64,000 nucleotides of DNA. It comes from Streptomyces sp. RPA4-2 (GTDB lineage Bacteria; Actinomycetota; Actinomycetes; Streptomycetales; Streptomycetaceae). The notes below the pieces were generated by a model. That model was given only the letters and a program-made list of their open reading frames with translations. It made no database searches and was not told the origin of the DNA. Shown piece by piece: positions 34,901-42,461 of the stretch. The DNA is taken from NCBI RefSeq assembly GCF_012273515.2, contig NZ_CP050975.2:682001-746000 (forward strand). The letters are read 5' to 3'. Each line of letters opens with the position of its first letter. The first letter of the stretch is position 1. Made by a program: the position numbers and the translations under genes.

Positions 34901-36138
34901 CGGGATCGGCCGACAGCAAGGACATGTACGTCCTCGACCCGGTCGCCGGCAGCTGGACGAAGCTGGCGAGCGCGTCCGACACCCGCGAGGACCCCGCGCA
35001 CGGCTTCATCGACGGCAAGTTCTATGCCGTCGGCGGCTGGGCCTCGTCCGGCAACCCCGACGCGAAACTGGAGATCTACGACCCGAGTTCGGACAGCTGG
35101 ACCACCGGCGCGTCCGCGCCCAAGCCGTACGCCGGCTCCGGAAGCACCGTCCTCGACGGCAAGCTCTACATGATCGGCGGATGCGGCGCCGACTCCTGCG
35201 GCACCACCGACGCAAGTGTCTACGACCCCAAGACCGACACCTGGTCCAAGATCGCCGCCTACCCCGAGCCGATCTCGTGGCAGGCCTGCGGCGCCATCGA
35301 CGACCTGCTCTACTGCGCGGGCGGTCTGGGCTCCGACAACAACGACGTGACCCACACCTACGTCTACGACCCGGGGGCCGACAGCTGGTCCCAGCTCGCC
35401 GACATGCCCTCCGCGCAGTGGGGTTCGGCGTCCACCGCGGCCAACGGACAGCTGCTGCTGGCCGGCGGTGTCGGCAACAACGCGCTCACCAACCGCAGCC
35501 AGGCCTTCGACCCGAAGGCGGGCACCTGGAGCGCGCTTCCCAATCCCACCGTGCCCACGTACCGGGGCGGCGGCGCCCCCGGCTTCTACAAGATCGGCGG
35601 CGGCACCGCGCCCAGCACCCCGACGTCGAAGGCCGAGCTGCTGCCCGGCTACGACCAGACCGGATCGGGCGACATCACCTGGCTGGGCGAAAGCACCCAG
35701 CAGCTCACCCTGGAGCCCGGCGCGAAGGCGACCGTCACCGTCTCCCTGGACGCCTCGGTCCCCGAGGTGACCCAGCCCGGTGACCTGACCGCCGCCCTCA
35801 CCGTGGGCACCGACACGCCGTACTCCGTGCCGCGCGTACCGGTCAGCCTGCACGTCAACCCGCCCAAGACCTGGGGCAAGATCACCGGAACCGTCCTGGG
35901 GGCCACGTCGTCCGGCGGCACCGCGCCGCTGGCCGGGGCGACCGTCCAGATCGACAGCTGGGCCTCGACCTACACCCTCACCACCGCGGCCGACGGCACG
36001 TACGCCCTGTGGCTCGACGCCCGCAACAATCCGCTGACCGTCATCGTCGCCAAGGACGGCTACCAGCCGACCGTGACGACGGTGAAGATCCAGAAGGGAG
36101 CGACGGTCACCAGCAACTTCACCCTGAAGCGCAAGTAG
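31984..36138 (+). CDS. Secreted S53 (sedolisin) peptidase paralogue with CarboxypepD-reg and Kelch domains
   Basis: 1384 residues from TTG 31984, which has GGGAG eight bases upstream; GTG 31942 lacks such a site. The signal peptide is RRTISTGLAVLGATAMALLG ending at APASA. Catalytic residues are Glu174, Asp178, Asp258 and Ser350 (GGTSVSAP), again without a prodomain. Downstream domains mirror those of the divergent gene: CarboxypepD-reg (VIAGSVTDGTTGKAVSGATV), a WQFDDPGNRGNG segment, Kelch repeats (LEIYDPSSDSWTTGASAPKP) and a final CarboxypepD-reg repeat (GATVQIDSWASTYTLTTAAD). The two proteins are clear paralogues over their full length. The product is probably an exported or wall-associated endopeptidase. 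Confidence 0.9.
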   Translation: MRTTGTTTRTRSPLRRTISTGLAVLGATAMALLGLQAPASASDAAPASASAASDGARPLFEPTCAVPKRSHFSCFALRRSDVKSVKGVMRSADTPNGYGAADLQSAYNLAADGGGGQTVAIVDAFDDPSAEADLAVYREQYGLPACTTDNGCFHKVSQRGGTDYPDPDPGWAGEISLDLDMVSAVAPNAHILLVEADDNSFESLSSAVDEAVALGAKFVSNSYGSDYRGGNGEDPSETTTLDAHYNHPGVAITASTGDYAYGVGYPAASQYVTSVGGTTLTRAPSTPRGWTESAWNLAGSGCSLYEPKPAFQHDTGCDNRALADVSAVAEDVAVYQTYGNGGWAVYGGTSVSAPIIASVYADAGTPVSGTYPNSYPYATHAGINDITTGSNGSCSPSYLCNGTDGYDGPTGLGTPAGLSAFRSGPHGVIAGSVTDGTTGKAVSGATVSAGTNVAHTDASGAYSLAVPTGTYDVTVQAFGYADGSADKVVVDDGATLTKSFSLTPVPSRTVAGKVVDGSGHGWPLYAKITADGVPGSVWTDPATGSYSLDLPEGHTYTLHVATASTGYRAVTKKIDVGGSDQTVGFSVPVDSWATSTPGYQVHDTGSTEPFDATDAPPAGWSVVNADGTEGGWQFDDPGNRGNGTGGDGAFAVVDSDHFGGAASQDTSLVTPVYDFSGKDNPELAFNTQYQQFTNQTAEVEATEDGGKTWTKVWTAGSSIFPGQRITVPLTDFAGKSAVRLRFHFTSHFGWWWSVDNVLIGDREVTPTPGALVVGTVTDANTATGVVGATVTSQDKPAEQATTVATPDDPNLPDGFYSLLSTTFGSHPFTAAKSKYTSLSKAAKVGADSTVTADFRLKAGNITITPASVAATVAWGGSKSQNLTVKNTGGAPATVKLGEQSGAFTQQGKGAALRTVKGDFTPLSSKAHAKSGTAKPAAVPSDGPWQTVPDFPGAIMDNAVGAHDGKVYSAFGYTGSADSKDMYVLDPVAGSWTKLASASDTREDPAHGFIDGKFYAVGGWASSGNPDAKLEIYDPSSDSWTTGASAPKPYAGSGSTVLDGKLYMIGGCGADSCGTTDASVYDPKTDTWSKIAAYPEPISWQACGAIDDLLYCAGGLGSDNNDVTHTYVYDPGADSWSQLADMPSAQWGSASTAANGQLLLAGGVGNNALTNRSQAFDPKAGTWSALPNPTVPTYRGGGAPGFYKIGGGTAPSTPTSKAELLPGYDQTGSGDITWLGESTQQLTLEPGAKATVTVSLDASVPEVTQPGDLTAALTVGTDTPYSVPRVPVSLHVNPPKTWGKITGTVLGATSSGGTAPLAGATVQIDSWASTYTLTTAADGTYALWLDARNNPLTVIVAKDGYQPTVTTVKIQKGATVTSNFTLKRK

Positions 36139-36158
36139 CGCGGAAGGCCACGACAAGG

Positions 36159-36201
36159 CGCCGACAGCGCCTGGAACCGCACCGCCGTCGCGCTGTCGGC
36201 G
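36159..36201. repeat. Inverted repeat CGCCGACAGCGC / GCGCTGTCGGCG
   Basis: Perfect 12-bp arms (36159-36170, 36190-36201) just after the S53 stop codon. Probably part of the termination region with the hairpin at 36217. Confidence 0.55.
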
Positions 36202-36216
36202 CACGCTGGGCATGAA

Positions 36217-36248
36217 GGGTGGGCCGGTCCTCGCGGACCGGCCCACCC
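36217..36248 (+). terminator. Hairpin terminator of the S53 gene
   Basis: GGGTGGGCCGGTCC (36217-36230) pairs perfectly with 36235-36248 around TCGC. It lies after the S53 gene and 37 bp before the XRE gene. Confidence 0.75.
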
Positions 36249-36271
36249 GTCCCCGCATTGCGTGTAAGGCA

Positions 36272-36277
36272 TACGAT
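36272..36277 (+). promoter_or_regulatory. Candidate -10 hexamer for leaderless XRE transcript
   Basis: TACGAT ends seven bases before GTG 36285. No ribosome-binding site is visible, and the preceding terminator isolates the gene from upstream transcription. Confidence 0.4.
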
Positions 36278-36284
36278 ATTGCCC

Positions 36285-36854
36285 GTGACGCAAGAAGATG
36301 GGGAGCTGGACAGCCTCGTACGCAAACGCATCCGCGCGCTGCGTGTGGCGCAGGGCTGGTCCCTGGAGGAGCTGGCCACCCGTGCCCGCCTCAGCCAGTC
36401 CTCACTGAGCCGGATCGAGAACGGCCGGCGCCGCCTCGCACTGGATCAGTTGGTCACCCTCGCCCGCGCCCTGGACACCACGTTGGACCAACTCGTGGAG
36501 ACCGCCGCCGACGACGTGGTCACCAGCCCGATGATCGACAGCACGCACAGCCTGATGCGCTGGCCCGTGAAGGGCGATCCCGGCATGAGCGTGGTGCGCC
36601 AGCGCATGACCGAACCACCACCCGAGAGCCCGGCGCGCATGCGTGCCCACCCGGGGCGCGAATGGCTCGTCGTCCTCTCGGGCACGGCGATCCTCATGCT
36701 CGGCCACCGCCGCTTCCGCATCGAGACCAACCAGGCCGCCGAGTTCCCCACGATGATGCCGCACGCGATCGGCGCCGAGGGCGGACCCTGCGAGATCCTG
36801 GGCATCTTCGACCGCGACGCCCGCCGCGGCCATCTGCGCGAGGACAGCGACTGA
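36285..36854 (+). CDS. XRE-family regulator with C-terminal cupin
   Basis: 189 residues from GTG 36285. The XRE helix-turn-helix is at about 11-65 (RIRALRVAQGWSLEELATRA, SQSSLSRIENG), followed by a cupin fold at about 105-175 (HPGREWLVVLSGTAILMLGH). Such proteins are repressors whose cupin binds a small metabolite. It lies 138 bp before a class I methyltransferase in the same direction, which it may control. Starts upstream of 36285 would run through the terminator hairpin and are unlikely. The start is probably leaderless. Confidence 0.88.
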   Translation: MTQEDGELDSLVRKRIRALRVAQGWSLEELATRARLSQSSLSRIENGRRRLALDQLVTLARALDTTLDQLVETAADDVVTSPMIDSTHSLMRWPVKGDPGMSVVRQRMTEPPPESPARMRAHPGREWLVVLSGTAILMLGHRRFRIETNQAAEFPTMMPHAIGAEGGPCEILGIFDRDARRGHLREDSD

Positions 36855-36980
36855 CGCTCGGGGCGCTCGCGAACGACGGCGCGGGTCCCGGAGCGGTGGC
36901 AATCTTGCGCGTCGGGCAGCACAGCCGACCATCTCCTTGCGCAAACGGCAAGACGCCGTGCCCCAAACGCATAGCCGTCC

Positions 36981-36986
36981 TAGCGT
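36981..36986 (+). promoter_or_regulatory. Candidate -10 hexamer for leaderless methyltransferase transcript
   Basis: TAGCGT ends six bases before ATG 36993, and no Shine-Dalgarno sequence is seen. It is the same hexamer and spacing as at 190-195. Confidence 0.4.
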
Positions 36987-36992
36987 GCACGC

Positions 36993-37865
36993 ATGAACCA
37001 AGCTCACCCGCACACGCCCCACCACGGCGCTCCGCACGACCGCCACCAGGAACACGGAGCCGACGGTCAGGCGGAGATTCTCGACCTCGACGCCGAGGTC
37101 CTCGCCGAGCACATGGCCTCCATCACCGCGTGGCTGCCCCTCAGGACCGGCCCGGGCCAGATCGTGGATCTGGGCTGCGGCACGGGCGCGGGCACCTTCG
37201 CCCTCCTCGACCGCTTCCCCGACGCGCACGTCACCGCCGTCGACACATCCGCCGGACACCTCCAGCACCTGCGCGAAAAGGCATGCGCCCGCGGTGTGGA
37301 GAAGCACGTACGCACCGTGCGGGCCGACCTCGACGACCCCGCATGGCCCGACCTCGGATCACCGGACCTGGTGTGGGCGTCGGCCTCCATGCACCATATG
37401 GCCCACCCGGATCGCGCACTGCGCAGCGTCCACGACGCGCTCGCGCCCGGCGGCCTGTTCGCCGTCGTCGAGCTGGCCGGCTTCCCCCGCTTCCTGCCCG
37501 AAAGCGCCCCGGCGGGCCGTCCCGGCCTGGAAGAGCGCTGCCACACCGCGAGCGACCGCTTCCACGCCGAGCACGTACCCCACCGCGGCGCCGACTGGGG
37601 GCCGATGCTGACCGCCGCCGGATTCACGGTCGAGGGCGAACGCACCATCACCGTGAACATCGACGGTTCCCGCAGCGAAGCGATCGGCCGCTACGCCCTC
37701 GGCAGCCTGCGACGCATCCGCGGCGCCGCCGCCGCAACGCTCTCCCCCGATGACCTCACCGCACTCGATCAGCTCCTCGACACCGGCGGCCCGCACAGCA
37801 TCCTGCGCCGCGACGACCTGACGGTGCGCACCGAACGCACCGTCTGGGCGGCACGCCGCACCTGA
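36993..37865 (+). CDS. Class I SAM-dependent methyltransferase
   Basis: 290 residues. Motif I is VDLGCGTGAG (58-67), followed by an acidic residue (TAVDTS) and motif IV-like LVWASASMHHM. The His-rich N-terminus (MNQAHPHTPHHGAPHDRHQE) precedes a helical cap. This is the methyltransf_11/25 group, which acts on small molecules; the substrate cannot be read from the sequence. It follows the XRE-cupin gene and is convergent with the rhamnosidase gene. Confidence 0.87.
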   Translation: MNQAHPHTPHHGAPHDRHQEHGADGQAEILDLDAEVLAEHMASITAWLPLRTGPGQIVDLGCGTGAGTFALLDRFPDAHVTAVDTSAGHLQHLREKACARGVEKHVRTVRADLDDPAWPDLGSPDLVWASASMHHMAHPDRALRSVHDALAPGGLFAVVELAGFPRFLPESAPAGRPGLEERCHTASDRFHAEHVPHRGADWGPMLTAAGFTVEGERTITVNIDGSRSEAIGRYALGSLRRIRGAAAATLSPDDLTALDQLLDTGGPHSILRRDDLTVRTERTVWAARRT

Positions 37866-37916
37866 TCCCCAGCAGCCCCGGTTGCGAGCGGGCGGCGCCG
37901 GCACAAGACGGAACCC

Positions 37917-37930
37917 AGTGCCGCGGCACT
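37917..37930. repeat. Palindrome AGTGCCGCGGCACT between convergent genes
   Basis: Perfect 14-bp palindrome at the end of the rhamnosidase gene, overlapping its stop codon. The core GTGCCGCGGCAC recurs at 57216-57227. It may contribute to termination. Confidence 0.4.
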
Positions 37931-40900
37931 AGTCCGTCACGCGGAACAGCCAGCTCCCCGCGCCAACCGTGAAGTGGGCGTAGCCGCCCCCGCGTTCGCC
38001 GGCCGTCGCGGCCGCGGGTGCGTGTACTCTCTGGCGTCCGCTGACCGGTACGAGGACATCGGCGGTCGACCCCACCGGCACGTCGACGCGCAGGGTGAGG
38101 TGTCCCGGCGTCCGCGTCCACGACGAGGTGATCCGGCCGAGCGGTGACTCGACATGGGCGGAGGCGTGCGTCAGATCGCCGACGACACGGGGGTGAATCG
38201 TCACCTTCGTGTAGCCGGGCGCGGTGGCTTCGATGCCGGCGACATCCTGGTAGAGCCAGTCGTCCACCGTTCCGAGGAAAGCGTGGTCGTGGGAGCGCGA
38301 GTTCGCGTTCCACTCCTCCCACATGGTCGTGGCTCCCAGGCCCTCGAACCAGTATCCCCAGCCGGGGTAGGTCGGGTTGGTGGCCACCGTGTAGGCCAGA
38401 TCCGCGTGTCCGGCATCGGTGAGGACCGGAAGGAGCACCTTGGTACCGAGCGCTCCGGTGTCCAGGTGGTCGGCGCGGGCGTGGATGTCGGCGACGAGGT
38501 TGTCGATCACGGCTCGGCGGTGCTCCTCAGGAACCAGGCCGAAGCTCAGCGGGAGCAGGTTCGACGTCTGCCGGTAGCCGGCGGCCTCGTCGTCGTAGTA
38601 GGCCTCCTTGTCCCGGCTGTAGAAGGTGGCGTTGAAGGTGTCCTTGACCTTGGCGGCGAACCCGTCGAAGTGCCGCGCGTCGGCATCGTGGCCCAGCGCC
38701 TTCGCCATCGTCGCGAGCCGTGTCGCGGTGAGGTAGATGTACGCGGTTCCTGAAAGCCGGGTACCCTCCGGCGCGTTGGCGCCTTCCGGGGAGAGCCAGT
38801 CGCCGTAGCTGAAGCCGGTGTAGATGCCGCCGGTGCCGGTGATGTCGTGCTCGTAGTACGCCAGCCAGGCCTTCATCCCGTCGTAGTTCTCGGCTACCGC
38901 CTTGGTGTCGCCGTAGTACCAGTACAGGTCCCAGGTGCCGAGCACGAAACTGGCCGACCAGATGGGATCCTTGACCTGTTTGCCCGACTCGGTGGTGGGC
39001 ACGGTCGGGCCGATCGATCCGTCGTCGTTCTGGTCATCGCGGTGGGAGCGCATCCAGCTCTCGTAGAAGTTCCGCATGTCGAAGTTCGCGATCGCCGAGT
39101 CCGCGTACAGGAAGCCGTCGGCCGTGTAAGGACGCTTCTCGTACATGGGTGTGTCGGTCGGGATCGAGTGCAGGTTGTTGAGGATCGTGTCGGCCTGCGC
39201 GTCCTGGTAGCGGTTCAGCAGTTCGCTCGAGCTGGTGAAGTCGCCGGTGGACGCCACCGCCGTGTGGACCCTCATCCCGTCGACCGACCGGAGGGTGACC
39301 CCCTGGGGGACGACGACCTGGGCATAGCGGAAACCGGCGTAGCTGTAGCTCGGCCGGTACTGCTCCACCCCGTCGCCCTTGAGGGTGTACGAGTAGGTCT
39401 GCAGAGCCATCCCGAAGGCGCCGGTGTTGTCGACGGTGCCATCGGCGCGCAGCTTCTCGCCGTAGGTGACCGTGACCGTCGCTCCGGCAGGGCCCTGGAC
39501 CCCGATGCGCGCCCAGCCGGCCGTGGGGCTGCCGTAGTCGTAGACGTGTGTGCCCTCAGCCGGATCGGTGGTGTGTTCGGCCTTCAGGTGATCGGTCACC
39601 TTGACGGGCGGGAAGCTTTCCGAGCGAAGCGTGCCCTTCGGTCCGTCCACGCCCAGCGCGGGGCGCCAGGCGTTGTCGTCGAAGCCGGGACGGTTCCAGC
39701 CGGGCTGCTCCGCACGGGCGTCGTAGGTCTCCCCGAACCAGAGCGACTGCGTGGTCGTCGGCCCGTCGGACACCTTCCATCCGCTGTCGCTGACCACTTG
39801 TCGGTGCGTGCCGTCGGTGTAGGTGATGTCGAGTTCCAGCTTCAGCTTGGGCTCGCCCCACCAGGAGGACGCCTGCCACTCGTCCGGGTTGGTCATGGCG
39901 TAGAAGCCACGGCCCAGGCTGACCCCGATGGCGTTGCCGCCGGTGCGCAGCGCGTCCGTGACGTCGTACGTCGAGTACAGGACGGTCTTGTCGTACACCG
40001 TGAATCCGGGTTCGAGTTCCCGGTCACCGATGCGTCGGCCGTTCAGGTAGAGCTTGTTGTAGCCCAGACCCGCGACATGGGCCCGCGCCGAGGCGACGGG
40101 CTTGCCCGCGGTGAACTCGTCCCGCAACAGCGTCTCCGGTGGGGGCGGGGCCGACACCGAACGGCCCCAGGGGCCTGAGCCGTAGTGGGCGGCGTCGAGG
40201 GCGTTCGGCCACGCCGCGTCGTCGTACCCGGGCTGCTTCCAGCCGTCGTCCGCGGCGTTCGAGGCCTTCCAACTGCTGTCGGTGACGAGGTCGGCCGGTG
40301 ATCCCGCCCCCTCGAAGTGCAGACTTCCGAGCACACCCGCCGGCCCCTGATCGGTGTTCGTCGCCTCCACCGCCAGCACGTTGGTGCCCGCGTGCAGGTA
40401 CGGGGCGATGTCGATGACGCTCGCTGTCCTCCAGGAGTCCGCGACGCGCGCGGAGCTGGTCACCTCGGCGCCGTTGACGAACAGCGCGAAGTGGTCATCG
40501 GCGGTCAGTTGCATCTCCGCCGTGCTGATCTGCGCCCCGGCGGGCAGGTCGAAGCTCCGGCGCAGGTATCGCGTGCCGGCGGGAGCCGAGTCGGACGGGT
40601 TGCCTTCGGGGTACCAGATCCAGTGCGCGTCGTCGAGGCGCAGTGCGGGCGCCTTGGCGTGCGCTCCGATCCACGCCCCGCGGAAGTCGCCGGGGTCGAC
40701 GAAAGCCGTCTCGAACCGCGCTTCACCACTCCACGGGGACGCCTTCCCTGCGCGGTCCCAGGCCCGTACGCGCCAGTAGTAGCGCGTGCGGGACGCGAGA
40801 GCGGGACCGCCGTACGTCACGTCGAAGGACCGGGAGGAGCGCACGCGCCCGCTGTCCCACACCTCTCCCCGGCCGCCGCGCGACGTCGACAGCTCGACCT

Positions 40901-41171
40901 CGTAAGCCACTTGCTCGACAGCGGTCCGACCGGCCGCGCCACGACCCGGGCCCGCCTGCCAGCTCAGCCTCGGCCGGGGGACGTCGACACCCAGTGGCTG
41001 GACCTGGTGCTCGACTTCGAGGTCGCCCACCACGAGCGCCGATCCGCCTGCCGCCAGGCCCTGCTGGAGATCCGGAACGGCCACCGCCGCCGCCCCGGGC
41101 GTGGCCCCAAGTCCTGACGCGGCCGCTATGAACGACAGCATCAGCCCGACAGCCATCCTGCGCTTCCTCAC
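37929..41171 (-). CDS. Secreted GH78 alpha-L-rhamnosidase
   Basis: 1080 residues from GTG 41171, which has GGGAGG five bases upstream. The signal peptide is RKRRMAVGLMLSFIAAASGL ending near GAAA. Domain order fits GH78: an N-terminal Fn3-like domain (PRPRLSWQAGPG, SWSGEARFETAF-type ending), two beta-sandwich domains including the rhamnosidase N-terminal region (YNKLYLNGRRIGDRELEPGF), and the (alpha/alpha)6 catalytic barrel with EKRPYTADGFLYADSAIANF and WLSPEGANAPEG. GH78 enzymes release terminal L-rhamnose by inversion. A perfect LacI-like palindrome lies 62 bp upstream of the start, suggesting sugar-induced expression. It is probably involved in plant-polymer breakdown with the GH92 enzyme. 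Confidence 0.92.
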   Translation of the reverse strand: MRKRRMAVGLMLSFIAAASGLGATPGAAAVAVPDLQQGLAAGGSALVVGDLEVEHQVQPLGVDVPRPRLSWQAGPGRGAAGRTAVEQVAYEVELSTSRGGRGEVWDSGRVRSSRSFDVTYGGPALASRTRYYWRVRAWDRAGKASPWSGEARFETAFVDPGDFRGAWIGAHAKAPALRLDDAHWIWYPEGNPSDSAPAGTRYLRRSFDLPAGAQISTAEMQLTADDHFALFVNGAEVTSSARVADSWRTASVIDIAPYLHAGTNVLAVEATNTDQGPAGVLGSLHFEGAGSPADLVTDSSWKASNAADDGWKQPGYDDAAWPNALDAAHYGSGPWGRSVSAPPPPETLLRDEFTAGKPVASARAHVAGLGYNKLYLNGRRIGDRELEPGFTVYDKTVLYSTYDVTDALRTGGNAIGVSLGRGFYAMTNPDEWQASSWWGEPKLKLELDITYTDGTHRQVVSDSGWKVSDGPTTTQSLWFGETYDARAEQPGWNRPGFDDNAWRPALGVDGPKGTLRSESFPPVKVTDHLKAEHTTDPAEGTHVYDYGSPTAGWARIGVQGPAGATVTVTYGEKLRADGTVDNTGAFGMALQTYSYTLKGDGVEQYRPSYSYAGFRYAQVVVPQGVTLRSVDGMRVHTAVASTGDFTSSSELLNRYQDAQADTILNNLHSIPTDTPMYEKRPYTADGFLYADSAIANFDMRNFYESWMRSHRDDQNDDGSIGPTVPTTESGKQVKDPIWSASFVLGTWDLYWYYGDTKAVAENYDGMKAWLAYYEHDITGTGGIYTGFSYGDWLSPEGANAPEGTRLSGTAYIYLTATRLATMAKALGHDADARHFDGFAAKVKDTFNATFYSRDKEAYYDDEAAGYRQTSNLLPLSFGLVPEEHRRAVIDNLVADIHARADHLDTGALGTKVLLPVLTDAGHADLAYTVATNPTYPGWGYWFEGLGATTMWEEWNANSRSHDHAFLGTVDDWLYQDVAGIEATAPGYTKVTIHPRVVGDLTHASAHVESPLGRITSSWTRTPGHLTLRVDVPVGSTADVLVPVSGRQRVHAPAAATAGERGGGYAHFTVGAGSWLFRVTD

Positions 41172-41232
41172 GCTTGCCTCCCTCGACGGCGAACGGATCG
41201 GCACGCGGTGCGAACGCCGCTTCACCGAGTGG

Positions 41233-41246
41233 TTGAAACGTTTCAA
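41233..41246. promoter_or_regulatory. LacI-family operator, perfect palindrome TTGAAACGTTTCAA
   Basis: A 14-bp perfect CG-centred palindrome 62 bp upstream of the GH78 start. GAAACGTTTC is a typical half-site pair for LacI/GalR repressors. No LacI gene is present in the window. Confidence 0.7.
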
Positions 41247-41275
41247 ATCCCTCGTATGTCACTCAACCACAGGCG

Positions 41276-41510
41276 TCACGACGGCGACAAGATGTCGTCG
41301 GCCGCCCGGTTCGCGGGCGCCTCCGACCACCATCCGCATGGCGCGTACGCCTCATGCGAGGCATCCCACGCCCGCGACCAACCGCCCCTGAGGCGCCAGG
41401 TGTTCACGGCGACGGCCTTGAACACGTGCCGCGGGTGGACCTTCGGCTGTCCCCGGTGGCTGTGGCGCATGCCGTGTCCGTGGGTGGACCCGTGTTCCCG
41501 AAGCAGCGGT
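41276..41510 (-). mobile_element. Degenerate transposase C-terminus (IS1182-like)
   Basis: On the minus strand the frame reads MRHSHRGQPKVHPRHVFKAV followed by AVNTWRLRGGW. This closely resembles the end of IS1182-type transposases, which I recall as a conserved RYRGLxKTHLQHVxTAxALN-like block followed by a short Arg-Leu-rich tail. Nothing recognisable precedes it beyond about 41510, and no terminal repeats were found. It is therefore a short relic of an insertion sequence. The call rests on remembered family similarity only. Confidence 0.45.
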
Positions 41511-41842
41511 CTGTCAGGCGCTCGTAAGGGCGATGCAGTCGCCGGAAGACGTTCAGCCGAACCGCCGTCCTCGCTGCCTCCCGGCGAGGACGGCCAAGTC
41601 GCTCCGCGGGCTCGCTACCCTTCCCGGCCGGGACATTGCAGCATCGCCAAGTGTCCCGGGTCATGTCACCGGTAGTCGTCCATCGCCGCCAGGAAGGCCC
41701 CGAGCGCTCGGCGCCTTCCCCACGTCCTGTGGCCGGGTGGGGGTGTGTCGCAGACCACATCGCACGAATTTCGGCTCGCCCTGTAAGAAAGGGGCTGCCG
41801 CGCGCATTGCTGGGTGAGACAACCGATACGAGGGGACGGCGC

Positions 41843-42460
41843 GTGACAGCGCAACATTTCCGGGACGTCTACGAGGAGTGCTGTCCGCGCGTCCTCGCCT
41901 ACGCCACGAGCCTGGTGGGACGGCAGGTGGGGGAGGACATCACCAGCGAGACCTTCACCATCGCCTGGAGGCGGGTACGAGATCTGCCGGACCCCGCGCT
42001 GCCATGGCTCCTGGGCGTGGCCCGCAACCTGGTGCGCGAGCTCCGACGCCGGGACAGCCATCAGTACGCCCTCGCCGCCGCGGAGGCCCAGCGCATCACC
42101 AGTGGCGCCCGGGTGGACGTCGGTGATGACGTCGCGGCGGTCGTGACCGAACGGGAAGCCGCACTGCAGGCCCTGGCCGGCCTGCCCGAGGCCGACCGGG
42201 AGCTGCTGACACTGATCGCCTGGCAGGGGCTGAGTGCCAGACAGGCCGCACAGGTCCTGGGCTGCACCACCGCGACGCTGACCGTCCGGCTGTACCGGGC
42301 GCGCCGTCGTCTGGAAAGCGCCCTGGAACCGTCCTCCGTCCTGGACAGGGCACCCGTACCGGTCGCGGTGTCCCGGCCGGAGCGGCCGTCCTTGGCCAAG
42401 ACGGCGAATTCCGCGCCGACCGTCCCGTCCCGCACCCCACTGATCGCAAAGGAGCACTGA
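41843..42460 (+). CDS. ECF-type RNA polymerase sigma factor
   Basis: 205 residues from GTG 41843, behind GAGGGG. Region 2 is visible as YEECCPRVLAYATSLVGRQV and EDITSETFTIAWRRV, and region 4 as LAGLPEADRELLTLIAWQGL followed by SARQAAQVLGCTTATLTVRL. A roughly 30-residue Ser/Pro-rich tail follows. It directs RNA polymerase to a small regulon, often including its own operon. The next gene starts one base after its stop codon, an arrangement typical of a sigma factor and its membrane regulator. Confidence 0.9.
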   Translation: MTAQHFRDVYEECCPRVLAYATSLVGRQVGEDITSETFTIAWRRVRDLPDPALPWLLGVARNLVRELRRRDSHQYALAAAEAQRITSGARVDVGDDVAAVVTEREAALQALAGLPEADRELLTLIAWQGLSARQAAQVLGCTTATLTVRLYRARRRLESALEPSSVLDRAPVPVAVSRPERPSLAKTANSAPTVPSRTPLIAKEH

Positions 42461-42461
42461 C

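Larger units (their letters stand above)
41172..41842. other. Divergent region with operator and transposase remnant
   Basis: 671 bp between the rhamnosidase and ECF sigma genes. The operator (41233-41246) and an IS remnant (41276-41510) are annotated separately. The remainder (about 41510-41842) holds the ECF promoter region, where I could not pick a confident -35/-10 pair. Confidence 0.5.
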
